Origin: an uncultured Dysgonomonas sp.
GTDB lineage: Bacteria > Bacteroidota > Bacteroidia > Bacteroidales > Dysgonomonadaceae
Reading direction: 5' to 3'
Assembly (NCBI GenBank): GCA_945273835.1
Contig: CALYPL010000020.1
Span: 1 to 33,154, forward strand
DNA length: 33,154 nt
The notes under the pieces are model-generated. The model was not told where the DNA came from and searched no databases. It worked only from the letters and a program-made list of their open reading frames with translations. Position numbers and translations under genes: made by a program. Shown here piece by piece: positions 10,396 through 19,352 of this stretch; the stretch's first letter is position 1, and every line of letters starts with the position of its first letter.

Positions 10396-11274
10396 TTATG
10401 AGAATAGAATTGTTTTATTTTTATAAACCAATACCCTGCGGTCTATGTGCAATTTGATAGCTCTCGATAAAACTATTTTTTCCAAATCCTGTCCCTTACG
10501 CACTAAATCATTTACACTGTCACGATGAGAAATGCGCGTAATATCCTGCTCTATTATCGGTCCGGCATCAAGCTCGGTAGTAACATAATGGCTTGTAGCT
10601 CCGATAATTTTTACGCCTCGTTCGTAAGCGGCATGATATGGTTTTGCTCCAATAAATGCAGGAAGAAATGAATGGTGTATGTTAATTATCTTGTTCGGAT
10701 AAGATTCTATAAAATTATCTGAGAGAATTTGCATGTAACGTGCAAGAACCACAAAATCTATCTGTTTTTCTTTCAGAAGCGATATTTGTTCCGCTTCAAC
10801 AGTTTCCTTATTATCTTTATTTACCTTCAGCACATGATATTCAATACCGAAACGCTCTGCAACCCAACGTAAATCTTCGTGATTGCTGATAATAAGCGGA
10901 ATTTCTACGTTCCACTCTCCTGCGGTATAGCGTCCCAGAATATCAAATAAGCAATGAGACATTTTAGAAACAAAAACAGCCATCCGTGGAGTGTAATTAT
11001 CGAAATAGATACGGAAAGTCATCCCATATTTATTGGCGTACATTGTGCGGAAATAATCTTCAATCTTCTCGCACGGAATCAGAAATTTTGAAACATCCCA
11101 CTTGATGCGCATGAAAAACTCGTTCTCTTGTCTGTTGACATATTGCTCAAGATCAATTATATTGCCACCATTTACATTAATAAAATCAGTAACGGCGGCA
11201 ACAAGTCCCGGTTGATCGGGGCAATGTATAAGGATGGTGGCACTGTTAATGCCTGAATTATTCTGATTTTGCAT
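10396..11274 (-). CDS. purU: Formyltetrahydrofolate deformylase
   Basis: Hydrolyses 10-formyl-tetrahydrofolate to formate and tetrahydrofolate, balancing one-carbon pools and supplying formate to purine synthesis. I choose the ATG at 11274 (292 residues). The upstream TTG at 11298 would overlap parE by 20 nt and add an unconserved leader. An N-terminal ACT domain (HCPDQPGLVAAVTDFI) is followed by the formyltransferase fold with SKMSHCLFDIL, NIHHSFLPAFIGAKPYH and IGATSHYVTTELDAGPIIEQD. The last two carry the His and Asp of the active site shared with GAR transformylase, and the ACT domain separates PurU from PurN. It begins 4 nt after parE. Confidence 0.95.
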   Translation of the reverse strand: MQNQNNSGINSATILIHCPDQPGLVAAVTDFINVNGGNIIDLEQYVNRQENEFFMRIKWDVSKFLIPCEKIEDYFRTMYANKYGMTFRIYFDNYTPRMAVFVSKMSHCLFDILGRYTAGEWNVEIPLIISNHEDLRWVAERFGIEYHVLKVNKDNKETVEAEQISLLKEKQIDFVVLARYMQILSDNFIESYPNKIINIHHSFLPAFIGAKPYHAAYERGVKIIGATSHYVTTELDAGPIIEQDITRISHRDSVNDLVRKGQDLEKIVLSRAIKLHIDRRVLVYKNKTILFS

Positions 11275-11278
11275 AGTT

Positions 11279-13153
11279 TTATAATTCTTCTTCGTCAACT
11301 ACAAGATTTTCGATAATGAAATCCTGTCGTTCAGGGGTATTTTTTCCCATGTAGAAATTCAGCATTTCTTTCACAAGGTCTTCTTTCTTCATCGTAACTC
11401 TGTCAAGTCGAATATCCTTACCTATAAAATGCCGGAATTCATCGGGAGAAATTTCTCCCAATCCTTTAAAACGTGTAATTTCAGGATTAGCTCCTAATTT
11501 ACTTATCGCCGCCAAACGCTCTTCTTCTGTGTAACAATACAATGTTTCTTTTTTATTGCGCACACGGAAAAGTGGTGTTTGAAGAATATACACATGATTT
11601 TTCTTAATCAAATCAGGAAAAAATTGCAAAAAGAATGTGAGCAGCAACAATCTGATATGCATACCATCTGTATCGGCATCTGTTGCTATGATTATTTTAT
11701 TATACCGCAAATCTTCTAATCCTTCTTCTATGTTTAGAGCAGCCTGAAGCAAATTAAATTCTTCATTCTCATAAACAATCTTTTTAGTCAACCCATAACT
11801 ATTCAATGGTTTACCTCGAAGACTGAATACGGCTTGTAAATTTGGATTGCGGCTTTTGGTTATTGAACCACTTGCAGAGTCACCCTCAGTTATAAAAATT
11901 GAGGTTTCTTCGAGATTATCGCCTTTTGAATCATTATAATGAACTCGACAGTCTCTTAATTTTTTATTATGGAGATTGGCTTTCTTTGCGCGTTCACGAG
12001 CCAGTTTTGTAACTCCGGCTATTGCTTTGCGTTCTTTTTCTGACTCAAGTATTTTTTTATAGAGTATTTCGGATGTTTCGCCGTTCTTATGCAGATAATT
12101 ATCTAATTCTCTCTTTAAGAAATCACCAATAAACTTTTGGATAGTTGGCCCATCGGGTCCCATGTCTTTGGAGCCGAGTTTTGTCTTTGTCTGCGACTCG
12201 AACACCGGTTCTTCGACTTTAATACTGATTGCCGCCACTATACCATTGCGAATGTCGGCAAAATCGAAGTTCTTATTGTAATGCTCTTTTATTACACGTG
12301 TCAGGGCCTCTCTAAATACGGATTGGTGTGTTCCGCCTTGCGTTGTATGTTGCCCATTGACAAAAGAATAATATTCTTCTCCGTATTGGTTGGTATGTGT
12401 GATTGAAACTTCAATATCCGTATCAGACAGGTGAATGATGGGATATAAAGCTTCGGATGTCATATTCTCGTTTAATAAATCAACTAATCCATTTTTTGAG
12501 TAGAATTTATTTCCATTGTAATGGATTGTCAACCCTGTATTCAGATAAACATAGTTCCGAAGCAGGGATTCGATATATTCATCTTTAAACGTGTAATTGA
12601 CAAATATACTACTGTCGGGGATAAATTCGATCAGCGTTCCACTGTCTTCCGACTGGTTAACACCTTTGTTTTCTTTTACAAAAATGGCTCTCGAATATTC
12701 TACTGATACTGATTTGCCTTCACGAAAACTTTCGATGTAAAAGTAAGATGACAGGGCATTCACGGCTTTGATACCTACCCCATTCAGTCCTACCGATTTT
12801 TTAAATGCTTTCGAGTCGTATTTAGCTCCGGTATTCATCTTGGACGAAACGTCTCTTACTTTTCCTAACGGAACTCCACGACCATGATCTCGCACGGTTA
12901 CTTTATTATCGGCAATAGATATTTCGATAGATTTTCCGAAACCCATCATATATTCGTCAATCGAATTGTCCAATACTTCCTTCAGCAGGACATAGATACC
13001 ATCATCAGAAGATGATCCATCCCCTAATTTCCCGATGTACATACCGGGACGTCGGCGAATATGTTCCTGCCAATCGAGGGTTTTTATATCATCATCAGAA
13101 TAATTGACATCCTGTATGGGTTGAGGGTCAGTATTCTTCAATTCTTCTTCCAT
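11279..13153 (-). CDS. parE: DNA topoisomerase IV subunit B
   Basis: ATPase subunit of the type II topoisomerase that decatenates daughter chromosomes. At 624 residues it has the normal ParE length. The GHKL ATPase domain shows [17 protein letters not shown] and [14 protein letters not shown]. The Toprim part shows [22 protein letters not shown] and [17 protein letters not shown], with MYIGK near the N-terminus. EGDSASGS and DADTDGMH, instead of the usual GyrB EGDSAGGS and DADVDGSH, favour ParE over GyrB. Its partner parC is not in the window. It lies 13 nt downstream of the GNAT-like gene and 4 nt upstream of purU, within one apparent operon. Confidence 0.9.
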   Translation of the reverse strand: MEEELKNTDPQPIQDVNYSDDDIKTLDWQEHIRRRPGMYIGKLGDGSSSDDGIYVLLKEVLDNSIDEYMMGFGKSIEISIADNKVTVRDHGRGVPLGKVRDVSSKMNTGAKYDSKAFKKSVGLNGVGIKAVNALSSYFYIESFREGKSVSVEYSRAIFVKENKGVNQSEDSGTLIEFIPDSSIFVNYTFKDEYIESLLRNYVYLNTGLTIHYNGNKFYSKNGLVDLLNENMTSEALYPIIHLSDTDIEVSITHTNQYGEEYYSFVNGQHTTQGGTHQSVFREALTRVIKEHYNKNFDFADIRNGIVAAISIKVEEPVFESQTKTKLGSKDMGPDGPTIQKFIGDFLKRELDNYLHKNGETSEILYKKILESEKERKAIAGVTKLARERAKKANLHNKKLRDCRVHYNDSKGDNLEETSIFITEGDSASGSITKSRNPNLQAVFSLRGKPLNSYGLTKKIVYENEEFNLLQAALNIEEGLEDLRYNKIIIATDADTDGMHIRLLLLTFFLQFFPDLIKKNHVYILQTPLFRVRNKKETLYCYTEEERLAAISKLGANPEITRFKGLGEISPDEFRHFIGKDIRLDRVTMKKEDLVKEMLNFYMGKNTPERQDFIIENLVVDEEEL

Positions 13154-13166
13154 ATAGTATGATGTA

Positions 13167-14306
13167 TTATTTTAGTTGCTTTTTATATGCTCTGCGTACT
13201 TTATGCTGTTCGGCTTCAAATCCGTCCCATAAAGATACCATTTTATTATTCATCTCCAATTCAGGATTCGTTTCGACGTATTTAAAACCACTTTTATATG
13301 CCGAGGTTATAAAATCATCAAATATTATGGCGTTAACTCCTTTACCCTGATATTCGGGAGCCACTCCCATCAGCATGAGATCGACAATCTTATTGCTTTT
13401 GAATTTTAGGGCTTTGATTAATCGCCACCAACCTAACGGAAATAATTTTCCTCGCGATTTTATTAACGCACTTGACAGGTTTGGTACTGTTATTCCAAAT
13501 CCTACGACATTGTCTGTTTCTTCTTCAACCACAATGCAAACAATGTCCCATCGGATAAGAGGAACATACATTTTGACATAATAATTTATTTGTCGGTCGG
13601 TCAATGGCGCAAATCCATAAAGCGGTTCGTAAGCAATATTCAATAGTCTGAATAACTTATCCACATATGGTTTTATTTGTTTAAGACTATTGAATTTCAA
13701 TACCTTTAAGTTGCTTCTTGATGCGACTAAAGTGGCTATACGATGATGCCTTTCTGGTGTTTGAGGGGGAATTTTCACATAAAACTCTTTCCAATCCACT
13801 TCTTTCTCAAAACCGATTCTTTCAATTTGAGTTTTATAATATGGAAAACTGTATGAGGTTGACATGGTTGAAACTCTGTCGAAACCCTCGATAAGCAAAC
13901 CTTCATGATCAAGATCGGTAAAACCCATCGGACCTACGATTTCTTCCATTCCTTTTGCTTTCAACCAACTGCCTGCAGCTTCAAAAAGGGCATCTACAAC
14001 TTCATTATCATCGATGAAATCGACAAATCCGAAGCGTCCGTTTTTTTGCTTCCATATTTTATTGGCATTATGATTGATAATCGCTGCTATACGACCTACT
14101 ATTTCATCACCTCGATATGCAAGAAACAATTGCATTTCACAGAAATCGAATGCAGGGTTCTTTTTCAAGTTTAATGTTTCCAATTCATCGAGTATCAATG
14201 AAGGAACATAATATGGACAATCTTTATAGAGTTTTATGGGAAATTTGACAAAAGCTTTTTTCTGACTCCTGCTGTTGTTATCAATTTCTTTTATGGTTAC
14301 AGCCAT
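13167..14306 (-). CDS. GNAT-like N-acetyltransferase family protein
   Basis: A 379-residue soluble protein with no signal peptide. The N-terminal half shows a GNAT-like strand pattern ([22 protein letters not shown]) and a conserved [19 protein letters not shown] segment. The C-terminal part has [15 protein letters not shown] and [19 protein letters not shown], the latter resembling the acetyl-CoA pyrophosphate loop (Q/RxxGxG/A). Proteins of this size are widespread in Bacteroidales and have no known substrate. It is the first gene of the run parE-purU-lnb-phosphatase-like-secA and follows a good -7 element. Function beyond a probable acyltransferase fold is unknown. Confidence 0.75.
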   Translation of the reverse strand: MAVTIKEIDNNSRSQKKAFVKFPIKLYKDCPYYVPSLILDELETLNLKKNPAFDFCEMQLFLAYRGDEIVGRIAAIINHNANKIWKQKNGRFGFVDFIDDNEVVDALFEAAGSWLKAKGMEEIVGPMGFTDLDHEGLLIEGFDRVSTMSTSYSFPYYKTQIERIGFEKEVDWKEFYVKIPPQTPERHHRIATLVASRSNLKVLKFNSLKQIKPYVDKLFRLLNIAYEPLYGFAPLTDRQINYYVKMYVPLIRWDIVCIVVEEETDNVVGFGITVPNLSSALIKSRGKLFPLGWWRLIKALKFKSNKIVDLMLMGVAPEYQGKGVNAIIFDDFITSAYKSGFKYVETNPELEMNNKMVSLWDGFEAEQHKVRRAYKKQLK

Positions 14307-14364
14307 ACCTTGTTTAACGTTTCAAATAAAATTATTGTAATCTTTGATTCCTTTTTTAATCTTG

Positions 14365-14372
14365 CAAAGATA
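14365..14372 (-). promoter_or_regulatory. -7 element before the GNAT-parE-purU-lnb-secA run
   Basis: On the minus strand TATCTTTG (14372-14365) is a perfect TAnnTTTG. No well-spaced TTTG is present upstream. It lies in the 114-nt gap after the cyclo-ligase gene, about 60 nt before the first ATG, and is the only clear promoter signal for the six genes that follow. Confidence 0.6.
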
Positions 14373-14420
14373 AAAATAATTTCATTTTCTATCTTTCAAT
14401 TTGTAAGTCAAATATTAAAA

Positions 14421-14978
14421 TCACACTTTAACAATCTCATTTTCAGACACAATAAAATCCATCCTGATATCTTGCTCATTATAAGGGATTGTATCAAATA
14501 ATTGAAAACCGAAACACACTCCCACCTTGATAGCATTCAATTGACAGAGAAAGCGATCGTAGTACCCGCGACCTCTCCCCAAACGGTTTAAATGACGATC
14601 GAATGCTAATCCCGGTACGATAATCATATCCACTGAATCATAATCTCTATAATTTTCTCCTTCGGGTTCCATTACTCCTAGATTAGCTTTATTGAAACGT
14701 ACTTTGTCATCATATTTTCTAAAAATAAGGTTTTCACCGCTTACAACAGGAAGGTAAAAGTCTTTATGAACATTCCATTTTCGGATAAAGTCTAATGTAC
14801 GAACTTCGTCTTTTAGATTATTATAGGTGAATATTTTTTGGGCATCTTTAAAAATGCTTAATTTTTCAAGATTAGAAAAGATTTGTTCAGATTTACAATT
14901 CATTTCTTCATCCGTATATGTTCTTTTCACGGATGCAATATAACCACGAAATCTGTTTTTTTCTTCTATATCTTTCAT
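14421..14978 (-). CDS. 5-formyltetrahydrofolate cyclo-ligase
   Basis: Converts 5-formyl-THF to 5,10-methenyl-THF with ATP, returning stored folate to the active pool. The 185-residue length fits the family. The signature VPGLAFDRHLNRLGRGRGYYDRFL (about 121-144) includes the ATP-binding GRGRGYYDRF, and an N-terminal Arg/Lys-rich helix is present. Together with purU downstream it gives the region two one-carbon enzymes. The ATG lies only 12 nt after the T-run of the terminator at 14991-15026, with no clear promoter between, so expression may depend on read-through. Confidence 0.93.
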   Translation of the reverse strand: MKDIEEKNRFRGYIASVKRTYTDEEMNCKSEQIFSNLEKLSIFKDAQKIFTYNNLKDEVRTLDFIRKWNVHKDFYLPVVSGENLIFRKYDDKVRFNKANLGVMEPEGENYRDYDSVDMIIVPGLAFDRHLNRLGRGRGYYDRFLCQLNAIKVGVCFGFQLFDTIPYNEQDIRMDFIVSENEIVKV

Positions 14979-14990
14979 TGTAGAATTATA

Positions 14991-15026
14991 AAAAAACGCT
15001 GTATATACTATCTATTATACAGCGTT
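14991..15026 (-). terminator. Intrinsic terminator after the S41 peptidase gene
   Basis: AACGCTGTATA (14995-15005) pairs perfectly with TATACAGCGTT (15016-15026) around a 10-nt loop. On the minus strand it is followed by T6. It lies 6 nt past the peptidase stop codon and just before the cyclo-ligase ATG. Confidence 0.88.
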
Positions 15027-15032
15027 CTAATT

Positions 15033-16676
15033 TTAGTTTTTATATTTTTCCTGCCTTATTGCTTGAGGTGATGCCTTACCGCTTTTAATCATAAATATCG
15101 CTTTATTAACTAGAATGTCGTCTTTATATAAGATTGGATAGAAGCCTTCATCACCAAATATATTCCTAACAATCAATGCTCTTACTTGTGAGTCAAGCAA
15201 GTAACTTGATTCAGAAATTAAATAAGGTCTGCGGCGTATTCCTTTAGTTTCGGCATACGAAGTCAATTCACCCAATAGAGGTTGTTGCAATAAATAGCGA
15301 TCAAGTTCCTGCCAAGATTTGAATTTATTCAATTTCTGACGATTATTGTCTACATATTTAAACACAAACTCGTTGAAAACGCCCGAATTCAACAATTTAA
15401 TGTAATATGAATTTTGTCCGATTGTATCGCGTGGTATAAACACATCGGGCATAATACCATCGTTGCCGAAAACTTTTCTTCCGGCTAAAGTTTGATAGAC
15501 CGGCAAATTATCGGTTTTGATGCTGTCTCTATTATCAAATTCACCTCTTAGAAACCTATTTACAAGATCTTTATTATATGCTTCGTCATTGCCGATTTCA
15601 TATTTTTTCTGAATGCAACGACCTGAAGGTGAATAATAACGTGCAATCGTTAATCTCAAAGCAGAACCGTCATTAAATCTATACTGACTTTGTACCAATC
15701 CTTTTCCATAAGATCTGCGCCCCATGATAAGCGCCCGGTCATTATCCTGTAAAGCTCCGGAAAACACTTCGCTTGCTGAAGCACTGGATTCATCTAATAA
15801 AATCACGACATTTTCATTTTGACAAGTTCCTGAACCATCAGCCATGATATTACTGCGCGGATAGGCTCTTCCTTCCACATAAACGATCAAGTCACCCGAT
15901 TTAAGAAACTCGTTGGCCATACGATAGGATGCTTCAAAAGAACCTCCTCCGTTTTGCTGTAGATCAATTATAAATGAATTAGCTCCTTTTGACTTTAATT
16001 TAGCTATTGCTGAGATGAACTCATCAAAAGTAGTAACGGCAAAACTTTTGATCTTTATGAAACCGATTTTGTCTTCAATCATATAAGCGACTTCAACACT
16101 TTTAACCGGTACATCTGCACGAGTAACTTCAAAATTTAAAATCTTATCACTGGTCTGTCTTTTTACCCCCAGTTTAACTTTTGTATCTTTCTTACCACGT
16201 AATTTTTTTAAGACACTTGTCTGAGTCACTCCTTTGCCCACAAACAAAGAATCGTTTACATAAACTATTCTGTCTCCTGACATTAATCCAACTGCCTCAG
16301 ATGGTCCACCCGGCAATACGTTGACAACAACTATAGTATCGTTCTGCAATGTAAATTCTACGCCGATACCACCGAAATAGCCTTCAATTTCTCCACCCTG
16401 CACTTCCATATCTTCAGCCGGGATATAAGCCGAATGCGGGTCTAATTCCGATAAAACAACGGGAATTGCTCTTTCTACCAATTCATCAACACTAATTGTA
16501 TCGACATATGACTTTTCAATATAATCAAATATAACATCAAGTTTGTTTCCCGATACGCCAAATATGCGGCTGATTGGGGTTTGTCTTGAGAAAATATTGC
16601 CTAACAAAATCCCTAAAGCTATACTGGCGGCAATACAAAGAGGTAACCAGATATATATTTTCTTCAATTTATTCAT
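15033..16676 (-). CDS. C-terminal processing peptidase (S41 family)
   Basis: Serine protease of the CtpA/Prc type, anchored in the inner membrane and acting in the periplasm. Residues 7-28 form the N-terminal membrane segment. A PDZ domain spans about 95-185 (GGIGVEF, VLPGGPSEAVGLMSGDRIVYVND). The peptidase core holds IDLQQNGGGS and the catalytic Ser300 in SSASASE, 25 residues before the general-base Lys325 in SYGKGLVQ. This is the usual Ser-Lys spacing, so the enzyme should be active. The C-terminal region of about 150 residues is of unknown role. It begins 6 nt after the dCMP deaminase gene and forms a two-gene unit with it. Confidence 0.93.
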   Translation of the reverse strand: MNKLKKIYIWLPLCIAASIALGILLGNIFSRQTPISRIFGVSGNKLDVIFDYIEKSYVDTISVDELVERAIPVVLSELDPHSAYIPAEDMEVQGGEIEGYFGGIGVEFTLQNDTIVVVNVLPGGPSEAVGLMSGDRIVYVNDSLFVGKGVTQTSVLKKLRGKKDTKVKLGVKRQTSDKILNFEVTRADVPVKSVEVAYMIEDKIGFIKIKSFAVTTFDEFISAIAKLKSKGANSFIIDLQQNGGGSFEASYRMANEFLKSGDLIVYVEGRAYPRSNIMADGSGTCQNENVVILLDESSASASEVFSGALQDNDRALIMGRRSYGKGLVQSQYRFNDGSALRLTIARYYSPSGRCIQKKYEIGNDEAYNKDLVNRFLRGEFDNRDSIKTDNLPVYQTLAGRKVFGNDGIMPDVFIPRDTIGQNSYYIKLLNSGVFNEFVFKYVDNNRQKLNKFKSWQELDRYLLQQPLLGELTSYAETKGIRRRPYLISESSYLLDSQVRALIVRNIFGDEGFYPILYKDDILVNKAIFMIKSGKASPQAIRQEKYKN

Positions 16677-16682
16677 TACCTA

Positions 16683-17108
16683 TTACATTATATCAATACA
16701 AACAACATCCACACCAGCCCTTTCGAGTAAAGCGCAACCATCAGATCTTCTGTATTTCTGATTATACACCACTCGTTTAATTCCCGCTTGTATTATAAGT
16801 TTGGCACACTCAATACAAGGAGAGGTTGTGACGTACATTGTAGCTCCTAAACTACTGTTATGCGAACAAGCAACTTTAGTTATAGCATTCGCTTCAGCAT
16901 GTAACACATAGGGTTTCGTTTCGCCATCCTCGTCTTCGCAATTATTTTCAAATCCGACAGGCGTACCATTATAGCCATCCGATATAATCATCTTATCTTT
17001 GACTATCAACGCTCCTACTTGCCTACGTTTGCAATATGAATTCTCGGCCCATATATTTGCCATTTTCATATAACGCTCGTCCAGTAGCTGTTGTTTATTC
17101 TTGTCCAT
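16683..17108 (-). CDS. dCMP deaminase family protein
   Basis: Zinc-dependent deaminase that likely converts dCMP to dUMP for thymidylate synthesis. The 141-residue protein has HAEANAI (His70, Glu72) and PCIECAKL (Cys98, Cys101), the zinc ligands and proton shuttle of the cytidine/deoxycytidylate deaminase fold. QVGALIVKD and DGYNGTPVGFENNCED are also typical, as is its ComEB-like length. Substrate specificity is inferred from family resemblance. It is the first gene of a two-gene unit with the S41 peptidase and is divergent from ilvD. Confidence 0.92.
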   Translation of the reverse strand: MDKNKQQLLDERYMKMANIWAENSYCKRRQVGALIVKDKMIISDGYNGTPVGFENNCEDEDGETKPYVLHAEANAITKVACSHNSSLGATMYVTTSPCIECAKLIIQAGIKRVVYNQKYRRSDGCALLERAGVDVVCIDIM

Positions 17109-17130
17109 AGTTAAACATCATTTAGTAATG

Positions 17131-17138
17131 CAAAAGTA
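17131..17138 (-). promoter_or_regulatory. -7 element for the dCMP deaminase gene
   Basis: On the minus strand TACTTTTG (17138-17131) fits TAnnTTTG exactly, about 23 nt before the ATG. No good upstream TTTG was seen at 19 nt. The rest of the 395-nt divergent region, up to about 17290, is AT-rich and holds nothing I can name. Confidence 0.5.
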
Positions 17139-17289
17139 TACAAAAACTATTAGATTGATTGATTTGGACATCAGTTTAAAAATATAAAATATTATTTACT
17201 GCATCAAAAAAAATTTTCGCACGTTATTAATTATGTGCTTTGTTGATTTAGATTATTCATTATACGCTGTAAAAAAATGAAATGCAAAA

Positions 17290-17319
17290 CTTGTTTTACC
17301 AAAAATAGTTATACCTTTG
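17290..17319 (+). promoter_or_regulatory. Promoter of the ilv operon
   Basis: CTTG (17290-17293), 18 nt, then TACCTTTG (17312-17319), which matches the Bacteroidota promoter pattern. The expected transcription start is about 17323-17326. That gives an ilvD leader of about 180 nt with a 15-nt stretch before the leader ORF. Confidence 0.72.
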
Positions 17320-17340
17320 CGAAGTGTATTTTTATAAAAA

Positions 17341-17406
17341 ATGACAAATTACTTATTACATAACCTCGTCAGCTTAAATTTACTCCTCATTATCCGGGAT
17401 AAATAA
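17341..17406 (+). CDS. Leu/Ile/Val-rich leader peptide of the ilv operon
   Basis: A 21-codon ORF, ATG to TAA, about 15 nt after the predicted transcription start. Ten of 21 residues are branched-chain: Leu at 5, 6, 9, 12, 14, 15 and 16, Val at 10, Ile at 17 and 18. Codons 14-18 are five in a row (TTA CTC CTC ATT ATC). It sits before ilvD, the first branched-chain amino acid gene, and its stop codon touches the GAAAGG element that can act as antiterminator. These facts together indicate an attenuator leader peptide. It needs no function as a protein. A start region without a strong Shine-Dalgarno is normal in this phylum. Confidence 0.8.
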   Translation: MTNYLLHNLVSLNLLLIIRDK

Positions 17407-17483
17407 GAAAGGTGTGTATTTATATAATAAAAATAAGGAATTAAAATATAAGCCTTTCTCAAAACTGGGAAAGGTTTTTTTTT
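17406..17483 (+). promoter_or_regulatory. Candidate ilv transcription attenuator (antiterminator plus terminator)
   Basis: Two copies of GAAAGG (17407-17412 and 17469-17474) can each pair with the one CCTTTC at 17453-17458. Pairing of AGAAAGG (17406-17412) with CCTTTCT (17453-17459) gives a 7-bp antiterminator. Pairing of CCTTTCTC (17453-17460) with GGGAAAGG (17467-17474) gives an 8-bp terminator. A ribosome finishing at the stop codon 17404-17406 would cover the first GAAAGG and favour termination. A ribosome stalled on the Leu/Ile/Val codons would leave it free. A small hairpin TTATC-CGG-GATAA (17390-17402) overlaps the end of the leader ORF. Confidence 0.75.
17453..17483 (+). terminator. 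Leader terminator upstream of ilvD
   Basis: CCTTTCTC, loop AAAACT, GGGAAAGG (one G-T pair), followed at once by nine T residues (17475-17483). It lies 20 nt before the ilvD ATG and downstream of the ilv promoter, so it can only act as a conditional terminator. Confidence 0.85.
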
Positions 17484-17503
17484 AATAGAAAAGTTTAATA
17501 ATT

Positions 17504-19333
17504 ATGGTATTTGAGTTAAGGAGTTCAACAAGTACACAAGGGCGTCGTATGGCAGGAGCCCGTGCTTTATGGAGAGCCAATGGCATGAAAGAAGAGCAGA
17601 TGGGTAAACCTTTGATTGCCATTGTAAATTCATTTACACAGTTTGTTCCGGGACATGTTCATCTGCACGAAATAGGTCAGAAAGTAAAAGCCGAAATTGA
17701 ATCATTAGGATGTTTCGCAGCCGAATTCAATACAATTGCAATTGACGATGGTATAGCTATGGGACACGATGGAATGCTTTATTCACTACCATCACGAGAT
17801 TTGATTGCCGACAGCATAGAATATATGGTTAACGCTCATAAAGCTGACGCTATGGTGTGTATAAGTAATTGTGACAAAATTACTCCCGGTATGCTGATGG
17901 CATCCATGCGATTGAACATTCCCACAATATTTGTTTCCGGCGGTCCGATGGAAGCAGGTGATTTAAACGGTGAACACCTTGACCTTATAGACGCTATGAT
18001 ACGTGCTGCTGATGACACTGTGTCTGACCAAGAAATATATTCCGTTGAACGTGCCGCCTGTCCTACATGCGGATCATGTTCAGGTATGTTTACAGCAAAT
18101 TCCATGAATTGTTTGAATGAAGCAATCGGACTTGCCTTACCGGGTAACGGAACGATAGTAGCAACACATAACAACCGTCTGAAATTATTCAGAGATGCGG
18201 CAAAAACCATTGTAGAAAATGCTTATAAATATTACAGAGACGGCGATGAAAGCGTCTTACCTCGAAATATAGCCACAAAGCAGGCTTTTCTGAACGCTAT
18301 GACCCTCGATATTGCGATGGGTGGATCAACAAACACCATCCTGCACTTACTTGCAGTAGCACAAGAAGCCGAAGTAAACTTCACGATGGATGATATCGAT
18401 AAACTTTCACGTAGAACACCTTGCCTTTGTAAAGTAGCACCCAATACCAATAAATATCACATACAAGACGTTAATCGTGCCGGAGGTATTCTTGGCATCA
18501 TGAACGAACTTGCTAAAGCAAACCTTGTTGATACCACTGTAAAACGAGCAGACGGCATGACATTGGCGGAGGCGATTGACAAATATGATATAACCAAAAC
18601 CTCATTAAATAAAGATGCTGAAATATTGTACAAATCAGCACCGGCAAATAAATTCAATTTGGTCATGGGATCGCAGGATTGTTACTATCCTGAATTAGAT
18701 AAAGACAGGGCAAACGGATGTATCCGAGACATTCAGCACGCATACACCAAAGACGGAGGTTTGGCAATCCTGAAAGGTAATATCGCACTTAACGGATGTG
18801 TGGTAAAAACAGCAGGAGTAGACGAAAGTATATTCAAATTTTCGGGATCAGCCAAAGTATTTCATTCACAAGACGCAGCATGCGAAGGTATCTTACAAGG
18901 CAAAGTACAAGCCGGTGATGTTGTGGTTATAACATACGAAGGTCCTAAAGGCGGACCGGGAATGCAAGAAATGCTATACCCTACCTCTTATATTAAATCC
19001 AGACATTTAGGAAAAGAATGTGCGCTAATCACTGATGGACGCTTCTCAGGTGGAACATCAGGTTTATCAATCGGACACATATCACCGGAAGCCGCTTCGG
19101 GAGGTGCTATCGGTCTTGTACGTGACGGAGATATAATTGAAATAGACATACCGAATCGTTCAATAAACGTAAAATTATCGGATGCAGAACTTGAAAAACG
19201 ACGTGAAGAAGAACTAGCCAAAGGAGCGAAAGCATTTACTCCAAACCGTGAACGCTACGTTTCAAAAGCCTTACGAGCTTATGCAAGTATGGTAAGCTCT
19301 GCCGATTTAGGAGGAGTAAGAATAATAGAATAA
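17504..19333 (+). CDS. ilvD: Dihydroxy-acid dehydratase
   Basis: Dehydrates 2,3-dihydroxy-isovalerate and -methylvalerate to the 2-keto acids, the third common step to valine and isoleucine. At 609 residues it matches the E. coli enzyme closely throughout. The cysteines Cys123 (SNCDKITPG) and Cys192 in [12 protein letters not shown] are in place. The segment near residue 45 reads [13 protein letters not shown], with no cysteine, as in E. coli IlvD. This points to the oxygen-labile [4Fe-4S] type rather than the [2Fe-2S] type of plants and mycobacteria. It is the first structural gene after the leader attenuator and is followed 19 nt later by ilvB. Confidence 0.97.
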   Translation: MVFELRSSTSTQGRRMAGARALWRANGMKEEQMGKPLIAIVNSFTQFVPGHVHLHEIGQKVKAEIESLGCFAAEFNTIAIDDGIAMGHDGMLYSLPSRDLIADSIEYMVNAHKADAMVCISNCDKITPGMLMASMRLNIPTIFVSGGPMEAGDLNGEHLDLIDAMIRAADDTVSDQEIYSVERAACPTCGSCSGMFTANSMNCLNEAIGLALPGNGTIVATHNNRLKLFRDAAKTIVENAYKYYRDGDESVLPRNIATKQAFLNAMTLDIAMGGSTNTILHLLAVAQEAEVNFTMDDIDKLSRRTPCLCKVAPNTNKYHIQDVNRAGGILGIMNELAKANLVDTTVKRADGMTLAEAIDKYDITKTSLNKDAEILYKSAPANKFNLVMGSQDCYYPELDKDRANGCIRDIQHAYTKDGGLAILKGNIALNGCVVKTAGVDESIFKFSGSAKVFHSQDAACEGILQGKVQAGDVVVITYEGPKGGPGMQEMLYPTSYIKSRHLGKECALITDGRFSGGTSGLSIGHISPEAASGGAIGLVRDGDIIEIDIPNRSINVKLSDAELEKRREEELAKGAKAFTPNRERYVSKALRAYASMVSSADLGGVRIIE

Positions 19334-19352
19334 ACCTTAACTTATAAACGAT

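Noticed and set aside
11275-11298. Upstream TTG start for purU, and similar TTG or GTG starts for gyrA (3999), the phosphatase-like gene (9125) and ilvN (21022)
   Set aside because: Each has a nearby in-frame ATG that avoids or reduces overlap with the preceding gene and fits family alignments better.
11279-13153. Assignment of this topoisomerase subunit as GyrB
   Set aside because: The Toprim motifs EGDSASGS and DADTDGMH and the 624-residue length match Bacteroidota ParE rather than GyrB.
17323-17503. ilv leader as a T-box riboswitch
   Set aside because: No T-box consensus, specifier loop or stem I is visible, and T-boxes are mainly found outside this phylum. The Leu/Ile/Val ORF with the competing hairpins explains the leader better.
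17836-18210. Antisense open frames inside ilvD (also inside gyrA, secA and parE)
   Set aside because: They sit opposite strongly conserved coding sequence, lack promoters of their own and have no domain signature.
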